From IMG/VR virus record IMGVR_UViG_3300044615_000403, positions 1-34,774 of that record: a stretch of DNA of 34,774 nucleotides. One strand, written 5' to 3'. This document shows positions 6,550-11,940 of this stretch, in pieces. This stretch comes from a virus. A program made the position numbers and the translations under genes. The notes beneath the pieces are model-generated. The model saw nothing but the letters and a program-made list of their open reading frames with translations, made no database searches and was not told where the DNA came from. The number at the start of each line of letters is the position of its first letter. Positions within the stretch are counted from its first letter, which is position 1.

Positions 6550-6884
6550 GTCAAGTTGTTGAAAAAACACAGGAAAAGCATATGGATCATTGGACATCAG
6601 CAGAAAAAGAAACTTGCAAGTCACGCTACAGTTGTGAAATTATGATTGAAAATGGTTCATATGCTGATGTCTGCACCAAAGAAGCACCGAATGATGCTTA
6701 CATTGTAAAATATCTTGTAGACGAAGAAGTTTGTTATGACCTAACTAGAGGAACAAGAACTCGTTTGTTTGATATGTATTGGGATAAGTTTCGTGAAAAC
6801 TTAAAGAGTATTGACTTTGGATATGGTCGATACAATCCAAAGACCTGGGGTTATCAAGCACCCAAAACCAAAAAGCGGAAGTAG
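6546..6884 (+). CDS. Conserved small hypothetical protein (GTG start)
   Basis: A 112-residue protein. GTG 6546 is chosen as the start because GGGGAGGG (6534-6541) lies just upstream and the start overlaps the previous stop as GTGA. It contains Lys/Glu-rich helices, a Cys at each of three positions (TCKSRYSCEIM, ADVCTKEA), an aromatic segment (RLFDMYWDKFRENL) and a basic C-terminus (PKTKKRK). The cysteines do not make a recognisable zinc motif. It probably forms an operon with the previous gene. No function is recognised. Confidence 0.65.
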   Translation: MSQVVEKTQEKHMDHWTSAEKETCKSRYSCEIMIENGSYADVCTKEAPNDAYIVKYLVDEEVCYDLTRGTRTRLFDMYWDKFRENLKSIDFGYGRYNPKTWGYQAPKTKKRK

Positions 6885-6910
6885 TTTCCCATATCGGGGG
6901 AAAATTTCCC
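6885..6910 (+). other. Three-arm inverted repeat, possible weak terminator
   Basis: TTTCCC (6885-6890), GGGAAA (6898-6903) and TTTCCC (6905-6910) allow two mutually exclusive hairpins right after the stop at 6884. There is no proper T run, so termination is uncertain. Confidence 0.3.
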
Positions 6911-6935
6911 GGCAAAATTTCTTTGCGTGAGGGTT

Positions 6936-6965
6936 TTCATAAATCTTCATTCTTTTTAGTATAAT
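6936..6965 (+). promoter_or_regulatory. Possible sigma70-type promoter with start-site hairpin
   Basis: TATAAT at 6960-6965 is perfect, but the -35 candidate TTCATA (6936-6941, 18-base spacer) is weak. A perfect hairpin, GATACA-TTTT-TGTATC (6969-6984), begins at about the transcription start and may act as an operator or a 5' stabilising hairpin. Confidence 0.4.
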
Positions 6966-7009
6966 ATGGATACATTTTTGTATCTATTGTTACTGTTTCA
7001 ACATAAAAC

Positions 7010-7039
7010 TTGTATATATAAGAAGAATAGAGGTATAAT
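7010..7039 (+). promoter_or_regulatory. Sigma70-type promoter for the riboswitch microgene array
   Basis: TTGTAT (7010-7015), an 18-base spacer and TATAAT (7034-7039). The expected start near 7046 puts the first aptamer half (7050) almost at the RNA 5' end and the ATG (7060) about 14 nt from it, leaving no room for a Shine-Dalgarno sequence. Confidence 0.65.
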
Positions 7040-7049
7040 ATCCCTCTAA

Positions 7050-7300
7050 CGTTCATCCTATGTCTAAGGCACTTTTGCTTTTAGCATGGGTTCCACTTCT
7101 TTCTATCTCTACGCCTCAACTTGCCAAATCAAATCAAGTGACAATAAGTTGTGACGCAGCGTGGGAACTAATGGACATCGTTAAAAACGACGATGTAGTA
7201 GACCAAAGAAAAGAAGACCGATTGCTATCAGAACTCCGAAAGGATGTTGTGAGACTTAAGTGCTAAACTGAATAGGACGGAAGTAAGCCGACTCGGAACG
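7050..7300 (+). promoter_or_regulatory. Split glutamine-riboswitch-like aptamer A enclosing an ORF
   Basis: The 5' half CGTTCATCCTATG (7050-7062) and the 3' half at 7271-7300 (ATAGGACGGAAGTA core, terminal GGAACG) can form P1 (CGTTC 7050-7054 with GAACG 7296-7300) and P2 (CCTAT 7057-7061 with ATAGG 7272-7276). The core ACGGAAGTA and CGTTCAT match what I recall of glnA/Downstream-peptide glutamine riboswitches. The whole 68-codon gene lies in the P2 loop and its start codon is part of P2. The 3' core (CTCGGAACG) departs from the remembered CTGAAGGAACG. Confidence 0.5.
7060..7266 (+). CDS. Small exported-type protein inside aptamer A
   Basis: A 68-residue protein with a signal-peptide-like N-terminus (MSKALLLLAWVPLLSISTP) and a short charged helical body (DAAWELMDIV, RKEDRLLSELRKDVVRL) ending in Cys. 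It may be secreted to the periplasm or membrane-anchored. There is no Shine-Dalgarno; the ATG follows CGTTCATCCT directly, the same context as the next microgene. Its C..AxxLM region loosely resembles the next protein, suggesting duplication of a gene-plus-aptamer unit. The function is unknown. Glutamine-linked control of translation is inferred from the flanking RNA. Confidence 0.65.
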   Translation: MSKALLLLAWVPLLSISTPQLAKSNQVTISCDAAWELMDIVKNDDVVDQRKEDRLLSELRKDVVRLKC

Positions 7301-7303
7301 GAT

Positions 7304-7472
7304 CGTTCATCTATGGAAACACTCTTATTAACTTGTTTACAAGCACAGTTAATGATTGGAAGAGTTTATAAAGTTGATATTCCAAAACAAGCAAAAAATG
7401 ACTTGATTTGGGAAATCAAACAGATTGCTCCAAAGGAGTGTAAAATAGACGCAAAAGCCGACTGAAGGAACG
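7304..7472 (+). promoter_or_regulatory. Split glutamine-riboswitch-like aptamer B enclosing an ORF
   Basis: The 5' half CGTTCATCTATG (7304-7315) and the 3' half at 7445-7472 (ATAGACG, then CTGAAGGAACG) can form P1 (CGTTC 7304-7308 with GAACG 7468-7472) and P2 (CTAT 7311-7314 with ATAG 7445-7448). Compared with aptamer A, P2 is one base pair shorter on both strands, a paired change that supports the helix. The 3' core matches the remembered glutamine aptamer well; the GGAAGTA core is degraded (GCAAAAG). An alternative local fold pairs this 5' half with the 3' half of A. Confidence 0.45.
7313..7465 (+). CDS. 50-residue microprotein inside aptamer B
   Basis: ATG at 7313 opens a 50-codon frame: a hydrophobic N-terminus (METLLLTCLQAQLMIG), then a basic/amphipathic body (PKQAKNDLIWEIKQIAPKEC), with its stop inside the 3' aptamer half. 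The start sits in CGTTCATCTATG, matching the start context of the previous gene. No Shine-Dalgarno is present. The N-terminus is too short and polar for a confident signal peptide. It is probably a diverged duplicate of the preceding microgene. Function unknown. Confidence 0.6.
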   Translation: METLLLTCLQAQLMIGRVYKVDIPKQAKNDLIWEIKQIAPKECKIDAKAD

Positions 7473-7505
7473 CTCTTTAACCTAAAAAACTAAGGAGAAA
7501 ACCTA

Positions 7506-7643
7506 ATGTCTAAAGTCGTTTACAGAGGTGTTGAATACGATACCCAAAAGCGTATCGAATACCAACAGCAAATGCAACAACAAGCCCAACAATACAACGA
7601 AACCTATCGTGGTGTTAAGTTCGTAAAGGAGGGGCATAAGTGA
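7506..7643 (+). CDS. DUF4278-like small protein
   Basis: A 45-residue protein with YRGV motifs near both ends (VVYRGVEYDT, NETYRGVKFV) around a Gln-rich linker. The paired YRG motif is characteristic of the small cyanobacterial DUF4278 proteins, which also occur in cyanophages; function is unknown. AAGGAG (7491-7496) is well placed before the ATG. It begins a chain of tiny genes: its stop overlaps the next start as TGATG. The presence of this family supports a cyanobacterial host. Confidence 0.7.
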   Translation: MSKVVYRGVEYDTQKRIEYQQQMQQQAQQYNETYRGVKFVKEGHK

Positions 7644-7741
7644 TGCAAAAGCTAAACTTCCTACAACTTATCAAAGAACAAAAACAAAAAGAAGAGCGCC
7701 GTCACCAAGCACAACTAGCACAACTCGTTGGAGCAAAGTGA
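7643..7741 (+). CDS. 32-residue micro-ORF
   Basis: MQKLNFLQLIKEQKQKEERR followed by a short helical tail (HQAQLAQLVGAK). It is highly charged and predicted to be one amphipathic helix. AAAGGAGGGG (7625-7634) is a strong Shine-Dalgarno just before the overlap with the DUF4278-like gene. Start and stop overlap the neighbours by one base each, which supports translation. No function recognised. Confidence 0.5.
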   Translation: MQKLNFLQLIKEQKQKEERRHQAQLAQLVGAK

Positions 7742-7824
7742 TGTTCGCAGTATTACAAATTACCGCAGGTTGTGCGGTTGTAATTACTTTATTGTCGCTT
7801 TATATTCAATTTCTTTTTAAATAG
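7741..7824 (+). CDS. 27-residue membrane micro-ORF
   Basis: MFAVLQITAGCAVVITLLSL followed by YIQFLFK: almost the whole peptide is one transmembrane helix. Its ATG overlaps the previous stop (TGATG) and its stop TAG overlaps a GTG start. Possibly a membrane-targeted microprotein; function unknown. Confidence 0.45.
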   Translation: MFAVLQITAGCAVVITLLSLYIQFLFK

Positions 7825-7991
7825 TGGATTACCATTACCACTGGGACGATATGGATAAGGACAGCAGAGAACCTGCCTGTTATCAACTTACATATCGTGG
7901 GTGTAAGTATTGGTCTTGTTACCGCATACATCTTAAAGAGTGGTTTGAACAAGTTTTAGATATGGAACCAATATTTAACAGGAGGGGTTGA
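7824..7991 (+). CDS. 55-residue small protein with YRG motif (GTG start)
   Basis: GTG at 7824, overlapping the previous stop, opens a 55-codon frame: DYHYHWDDMDKDSREPACYQ, then LTYRGCKYWSCYRIHLKEWFEQ. The TYRGCKYW block resembles the YRG motif of the DUF4278-like gene three genes upstream. It is rich in aromatics and Cys. The stop codon lies in the loop of the terminator hairpin at 7980. Function unknown. Confidence 0.55.
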   Translation: MDYHYHWDDMDKDSREPACYQLTYRGCKYWSCYRIHLKEWFEQVLDMEPIFNRRG

Positions 7992-8006
7992 TCCCCTCCT
8001 TTTTTT
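7980..8006 (+). terminator. Intrinsic terminator ending the micro-ORF chain
   Basis: A perfect 8-base-pair stem, AGGAGGGG (7980-7987) with CCCCTCCT (7993-8000), a 5-base loop TTGAT and a T run to 8006. The stop codon of the last small gene is in the loop. Confidence 0.9.
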
Positions 8007-8037
8007 ATGTTAAAATGCCTCAAGAGAATAGTATCTT

Positions 8038-8211
8038 ATGGACAAAGACAAACTAAAACTTATTGTCCGTAATCTAGAACTTCTTGTTGATTCTTTGAAA
8101 GCAGAAGTTTATTCTGATACGTCTGCCTATTCCTACACCGAAGCAGAGGTCAGAAGAAGACCGATTTTAGATTACGACGAAATTTTTGAGGATTCTGATT
8201 TAGATGACTAG
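8038..8211 (+). CDS. 57-residue acidic small protein
   Basis: An ATG soon after the terminator begins MDKDKLKLIVRNLELLVDSL, an amphipathic helix, followed by YSYTEAEVRRRPILDYDEIF and an acidic end (EDSDLDD). The stop overlaps the next gene's ATG (8204) by 8 bases. No clear Shine-Dalgarno is present. Possibly the first gene of the unit that leads into thyX. Function unknown. Confidence 0.6.
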   Translation: MDKDKLKLIVRNLELLVDSLKAEVYSDTSAYSYTEAEVRRRPILDYDEIFEDSDLDD

Positions 8212-8371
8212 TAGAGCACGAGAACTAGTAAAGTTGCTTGAGAAATTAACCAAAAAAGAACACTTATATTCTGCTGAGCAACTTATAGAAATGAAAAAAC
8301 AACTGCGAGTAGTGAAACAAGAACTTGCAAACCTTGAAGCACAAACATCAAAAGGATTTGGAAAGAAATGA
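8204..8371 (+). CDS. 55-residue coiled-coil small protein
   Basis: MTSRARELVKLLEKLTKKEH followed by a heptad-like helical segment (EQLIEMKKQLRVVKQELANL) and a basic tail. Almost entirely alpha-helical, likely a short coiled coil. Its stop overlaps the thyX start as ATGA, so the two are probably translated together. Function unknown. Confidence 0.6.
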   Translation: MTSRARELVKLLEKLTKKEHLYSAEQLIEMKKQLRVVKQELANLEAQTSKGFGKK

Positions 8372-9003
8372 CCGTAAAACTTATCAGTGTGACTCCCGAT
8401 GCAGAACAAACAATGGCATATATTGCTAGGGTTTCTAATCCAGCGAATCAAGATTCTGAAAACTATGCGGGTTTGCTACGTTATTGTATTAAGCACAATC
8501 ATTGGTCTGTTTTTGAGCAGTCGTCTATGAGTTTGGAGATTGAAACAAACCGTGGTATCGCAGCTCAGATATTGCGCCACCGTAGTTTCACTTTTCAAGA
8601 ATTTTCGCAGCGATATGCTGATAGTTCTTTATTGAGTGATTATATCCCTGTTCCTGACCTTCGCCGCCAGGACACTAAGAACCGTCAGAACTCAATTGAT
8701 GATATTGGTGACTATGAGAAACTAAGTCTTCAGAGTAAAATTCAAGACCATTTTGCACACTCTATGCAACTCTACAAGGAACTTCTTGCACACGGTGTGG
8801 CAAAAGAGTGTGCAAGGTTTGTACTGCCCTTAGCGACGCCTACACGCATCTATATGACGGGTTCTTGCCGTAGTTGGATTCACTATATCAATCTTCGTTC
8901 TGCTAATGGCACTCAGAAGGAGCATATGGACATTGCTCTGGAATGTAAGAAGGTGTTTTCCGAACAATTTCCAACGGTTGCCGAAGCCCTTGAATGGGTC
9001 TAA
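8368..9003 (+). CDS. thyX: Flavin-dependent thymidylate synthase ThyX
   Basis: A 211-residue enzyme that methylates dUMP to dTMP using methylene-tetrahydrofolate, FAD and NADPH. The ThyX signature is visible as RHRSFTFQEFSQRY (residues ~72-85), with the RHR core and the following QE-S-RY used for flavin and dUMP binding. Further typical blocks are KECARFVLPLATPTRIYMTG and RSWIHYINLRSANGTQKEHM. The length is normal for the family. Together with the glutaredoxin gene it belongs to the phage's dNTP-supply set. The start overlaps the previous stop as ATGA. Confidence 0.95.
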   Translation: MTVKLISVTPDAEQTMAYIARVSNPANQDSENYAGLLRYCIKHNHWSVFEQSSMSLEIETNRGIAAQILRHRSFTFQEFSQRYADSSLLSDYIPVPDLRRQDTKNRQNSIDDIGDYEKLSLQSKIQDHFAHSMQLYKELLAHGVAKECARFVLPLATPTRIYMTGSCRSWIHYINLRSANGTQKEHMDIALECKKVFSEQFPTVAEALEWV

Positions 9004-9006
9004 ATA
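8999..9006 (+). promoter_or_regulatory. Late-promoter-like TCTAAATA
   Basis: NCTAAATA variant across the thyX stop, 22 bases before the ATG at 9029. Same form as at 15959 and 16839. Moderate support. Confidence 0.35.
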
Positions 9007-9028
9007 TTTTATCTTGAATTCGTAACTT

Positions 9029-9280
9029 ATGTGTCCCGTATATCCTGTAATTAATACTAAAACTGGTGAACAGAAAGAAGTGGAAATGAGTATCCACGTC
9101 TGGGACCAGTGGAAAAATGATAATCCAGACTGGACTCGTGACTGGTCTGATCCATCTACTTGCCCTTCTCCTGGAGAAGTTGGTGAGTGGAGGGATAAAC
9201 TCGTTAATAAGCATCCTGGATGGAACGAAGTTCTTTCTAAGGCAAGTAAGGCACCAAAATCACAAGTAAAAAAACTCTAA
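9029..9280 (+). CDS. Conserved cyanophage hypothetical, FmdB-like without zinc ligands
   Basis: An 83-residue protein: MCPVYPVINTKTGEQKEVEM, WDQWKNDNPDWTRDWSDPST and a basic C-terminus (SKAPKSQVKKL). The N-terminal order (short strand, TKTGE, then a helix with a DNP-W loop) resembles phage proteins annotated as FmdB-like zinc ribbons, but the paired CxxC ligands of that family are absent, so zinc binding is unlikely. It lies between thyX and phoH. Function unknown; the family comparison is from memory. Confidence 0.6.
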   Translation: MCPVYPVINTKTGEQKEVEMSIHVWDQWKNDNPDWTRDWSDPSTCPSPGEVGEWRDKLVNKHPGWNEVLSKASKAPKSQVKKL

Positions 9281-9281
9281 T

Positions 9282-10040
9282 ATGGCAAGAAGAAAAAGAG
9301 GAAACACCGATCAACCAATCGGAGTTGGTCTGACTGCAAAACAAATGAAGAGGAGAAAACCTCTAAGTGCTGAATACTTAATTGATATTGATCCTCTTAC
9401 AGACAATCAAAAAAGACTTTTTGAGTCTTATAATGATGGTAAACACATTGTTGCCTATGGTTGTGCTGGAACTGGTAAGACCTTCATTACTCTTTATAAT
9501 GCTCTTCAGGATGTTCTAGATGAACAGTCTCCTTATGAGAAAATCTATCTGGTTCGTTCACTAGTTGCCACTCGTGAAATTGGTTTCCTTCCTGGAACAC
9601 ATGATGACAAAGCAGATATTTACCAGATTCCATATAAGAATATGGTGAAGTACATGTTCCAGATGCCAAGTGACTCTGAGTTTGAAATGCTTTATGGCAA
9701 TCTGAAAGCACAGGAAACCATCAAGTTCTGGTCAACTTCTTTTCTTCGTGGAACTACGCTTGATAATGCAATCATTATTGTGGACGAGTTTCAGAATCTA
9801 AACTTCCACGAACTAGATTCTATTATTACTCGTGTCGGTGAAAATACCAAGATTTGTTTCTGTGGTGATGCTTCTCAGTCAGACTTGCAGAAAACAAATG
9901 AGCGTAATGGTATTGTGGACTTTATGACGGTATTGCGTAAAATGCCATCATTTGATATAATTGAGTTTGGTGTAGACGATATTGTTCGTTCTGGACTTGT
10001 TAAAGAATACATCATTGCGAAAATGGAAGCAGGTTTTTAA
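9282..10040 (+). CDS. phoH: PhoH-like ATPase
   Basis: A 252-residue P-loop ATPase. The Walker A motif is GCAGTGKT (residues ~59-66, VAYGCAGTGKTFITLYNAL), Walker B is AIIIVDEFQNL, and a sensor-like FCGDASQSDL follows; these are the PhoH hallmarks. phoH is nearly universal in T4-like marine phages; its role in infection is not established, with RNA or phosphate metabolism suggested. The first ~25 residues are basic (MARRKRGNTDQ). The stop overlaps the next start as TAATG. Confidence 0.93.
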   Translation: MARRKRGNTDQPIGVGLTAKQMKRRKPLSAEYLIDIDPLTDNQKRLFESYNDGKHIVAYGCAGTGKTFITLYNALQDVLDEQSPYEKIYLVRSLVATREIGFLPGTHDDKADIYQIPYKNMVKYMFQMPSDSEFEMLYGNLKAQETIKFWSTSFLRGTTLDNAIIIVDEFQNLNFHELDSIITRVGENTKICFCGDASQSDLQKTNERNGIVDFMTVLRKMPSFDIIEFGVDDIVRSGLVKEYIIAKMEAGF

Positions 10041-10720
10041 TGTTTAATCATGTTGATATTGAACTCCCTCAGTTGGAGCGTGAAACCATTGATGGTGTAA
10101 GGTACTACAAAGTTCCAGACGAAGAAGAACTTATTCGACTGGTTTCCATCACTTCGGTGACCAGTCATTTTAACAAGGAAATCTTTGTTAACTGGCGTAA
10201 GAAGGTGGGTGAAGAAGAGGCAGAGCGTGTCACTAAAGCGGCAACAAGTCGTGGAACTGATATGCACTCTCTTACTGAGCATTACCTTAAAAATGAAGAA
10301 CTGCCAGAAGTGCAACCTCTTTCAGATTTTCTGTTTAAGATCTCAAAATCAGAACTCAATCGTATAAATAATATTTACGCCCTTGAAGGGTCCCTATATA
10401 GTAAGCAACTGGGTATTGCTGGGACTGTTGATTGTATTGCCGAATATAATGGCGAGTTATCAATAATCGACTTTAAGACTTCTAAAAAACCAAAACCACG
10501 TGAGTGGATTGAACACTATTTTGTTCAATGTATGGCATATGGATGTATGCTATACGAACTAACAGGACTGACTGTTAAAAAACTTGTAATTATCATGGCT
10601 TGTGAAAATGGAGAATGCGTCGTTTATGAAGAATATGACAAATCAAAATACATCAAACTGCTCAGCAAATACATTAGAAAGTTTGTTAGAGATAAACTGG
10701 AGCTCTATGGAACCAAATAA
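10040..10720 (+). CDS. PD-(D/E)XK exonuclease (MGME1/RecB-like)
   Basis: A 226-residue nuclease. The visible motifs are the RGTDMHSLTEHYL helix, GIAGTVDCIAEYNG with the first catalytic Asp, IIDFKTSKKPK (the D-x-K core) and the following helix with QCMAYGCM. This arrangement is the RecB/Cas4/MGME1 type of PD-(D/E)XK nuclease. It probably trims DNA ends or flaps during replication and recombination, fitting its place directly before genes 33, 59 and 32. The start overlaps the phoH stop and the end overlaps gene 33 by 14 bases. Confidence 0.8.
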   Translation: MFNHVDIELPQLERETIDGVRYYKVPDEEELIRLVSITSVTSHFNKEIFVNWRKKVGEEEAERVTKAATSRGTDMHSLTEHYLKNEELPEVQPLSDFLFKISKSELNRINNIYALEGSLYSKQLGIAGTVDCIAEYNGELSIIDFKTSKKPKPREWIEHYFVQCMAYGCMLYELTGLTVKKLVIIMACENGECVVYEEYDKSKYIKLLSKYIRKFVRDKLELYGTK

Positions 10721-10967
10721 AGAACTAGAACAAGCCATCGAGAATAAGTTTCTAACGCCTTCCAAGTTTGCTCTTGAGATTGAAAAGATCGTAGCAGAAG
10801 AAAACTTTAACTATATTGATGCAATTTGTCACTATTGCGAAATCAATTGTCTTGAGGTAGAATCAGTTACGAAACTCATTTCAAAACCTTTGAAAGAGAA
10901 ACTAAAGTGGGACGCAACTCGTCTTAACTTTATGAAACGAACATCAAGAGCAAAACTTCCGTTATGA
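10707..10967 (+). CDS. 33: Late-promoter transcription accessory protein, gp33-like
   Basis: An 86-residue helical protein: MEPNKELEQAIENKFLTPSK, EEENFNY-type helix (AEENFNYIDAICHYCEINCL), VTKLISKPLKEKLKWDATRL and a C-terminal TSRAKLPL. I recall this as the cyanophage homologue of T4 gp33, which tethers the sliding clamp and gp55 to RNA polymerase for late transcription. The gene order (33-like, then 59) is as in T4, which supports the call. Start ATG 10707 lies within the end of the exonuclease gene. The late-promoter motifs across this window are the expected targets. Confidence 0.75.
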   Translation: MEPNKELEQAIENKFLTPSKFALEIEKIVAEENFNYIDAICHYCEINCLEVESVTKLISKPLKEKLKWDATRLNFMKRTSRAKLPL

Positions 10968-11554
10968 GTCCTTTTGAGACATATCAAACTTATCTTTCGA
11001 TGAAAAGTCATTTTACGAACAGTAAATATGACTTTTTTAAGTATGGAGGCAAATCCAGAGCAACAGTCACTTCGTTCAATAAACGCAAAGACAAATACTG
11101 GTTCGAAAAAAGTTCAAGAAAATATTCAGATAAAGAAATAGTAGATTTTTTACTCTCAAACTTTGTATCCGCAGACAACCCACAGAACTTATGGATTGGA
11201 GAAATTATCAATTCTGGAGAAAGGACCTACGCAGATTGGATGCGGAGGCAACAGAGTTTGACCTACTTGTTCAAAGAACAATCAACGGAATTGTTCTCAG
11301 AGAACGAATTAGAAACTGTGTTCAACTGTTCCAAAGGACACCCCATAGTCCTCAAAAAATTTCTAAGCGGGAAATTATCGCCAGAAACATTCGTCATCTA
11401 CGACAAAATATTTTCAATCGTAAAAGATTTTGATAAAAAACTTTTGGACCCAGTGTGGGAAACCGTCAGTTTGAAAATCAAAAAATATAATCCATTTCTA
11501 AATATTGATGTATTCCAGTATAAGAAGATTTTAAGGGAAATCATAGATGAGTAA
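10964..11554 (+). CDS. 59: DNA helicase loader gp59
   Basis: A 196-residue protein starting MSPFETYQTYLSMKSHFTNS, then YDFFKYGGKSRATVTSFNKR and KYWFEKSSRKYSDKEIVDF. These blocks are typical of T4 gp59, which loads the gp41 helicase onto gp32-coated DNA. The length is close to T4 gp59 (217). It overlaps gene 33 by ATGA and lies upstream of gene 32, the conserved T4 order. Its partners should be gp32 in this window and gp41 outside it. Confidence 0.88.
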   Translation: MSPFETYQTYLSMKSHFTNSKYDFFKYGGKSRATVTSFNKRKDKYWFEKSSRKYSDKEIVDFLLSNFVSADNPQNLWIGEIINSGERTYADWMRRQQSLTYLFKEQSTELFSENELETVFNCSKGHPIVLKKFLSGKLSPETFVIYDKIFSIVKDFDKKLLDPVWETVSLKIKKYNPFLNIDVFQYKKILREIIDE

Positions 11555-11879
11555 CTTTTTTGACTCCGATATTATTCAAGACGAACTGAAAGAAATCAAT
11601 AAGTTGCAAGAGGAGATATACGGAAGTATTCTCACTTTTGGTGGAATGTCCCGTGAAACAAAACTGGAACACATTGAAAAACTACAGTTGCTCCTTGAAA
11701 AACAGCGTGTAATGTATACACGTCTATCTCTTTCAGATGACCCAGAAGCGGTTGAGATGAAAGAGAACCTTCGTAAGTCAGTGGCACTGATGGGTTTCCC
11801 ACCAGAGACTGATATGAGCATCCTGTTCAGCAGTATGGACAAGACAATCGAATCTCTCAAGAAATACGTTGACCGTTGA
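11547..11879 (+). CDS. DUF1825 family protein
   Basis: A 110-residue helical protein. FFDSDIIQDELKEINKLQEE at the start, EKLQLLLEKQRVMYTRLSLS in the middle and MDKTIESLKKYV at the end match the cyanobacterial DUF1825 pattern (FDSEIVQEE..., RYRVFMKR). The function is unknown. It is inserted between genes 59 and 32, which are adjacent in T4. The gene may be host-derived and may act on replication or on host DNA or RNA transactions; this is inference. It overlaps gp59 by 8 bases, and its last codons contain the -35 box of the gene 32 promoter. Confidence 0.75.
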   Translation: MSNFFDSDIIQDELKEINKLQEEIYGSILTFGGMSRETKLEHIEKLQLLLEKQRVMYTRLSLSDDPEAVEMKENLRKSVALMGFPPETDMSILFSSMDKTIESLKKYVDR

Positions 11880-11897
11880 GAGCATCTTTGCTATAAT
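11869..11897 (+). promoter_or_regulatory. Sigma70-type promoter of gene 32
   Basis: TTGACC (11869-11874), a 17-base spacer, and TATAAT (11892-11897), with TATAATAT as in other promoters here. It gives gp32 its own early, strong expression. The -35 box overlaps the end of the DUF1825 gene. Confidence 0.85.
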
Positions 11898-11940
11898 ATC
11901 TAAGTAAATCCCCCGAATCCAAACTATCCGAGGTATCCAA

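Noticed and set aside
6875-6890. GCGGAAGTAGT resembles the CGGAAGTA core of the glutamine aptamer.
   Set aside because: It encodes the end of the preceding protein and has no CGTTC/GAACG partners nearby; treated as chance.
10365-10372. TATAAATA inside the exonuclease gene.
   Set aside because: It is internal to a well-supported coding region with no downstream start; A+T-rich sequence gives such matches by chance.
10602-10706. Longer upstream start for gene 33.
   Set aside because: The extra residues lie in the exonuclease gene's other frame and look random; ATG 10707 gives the expected gp33-like length and N-terminus.
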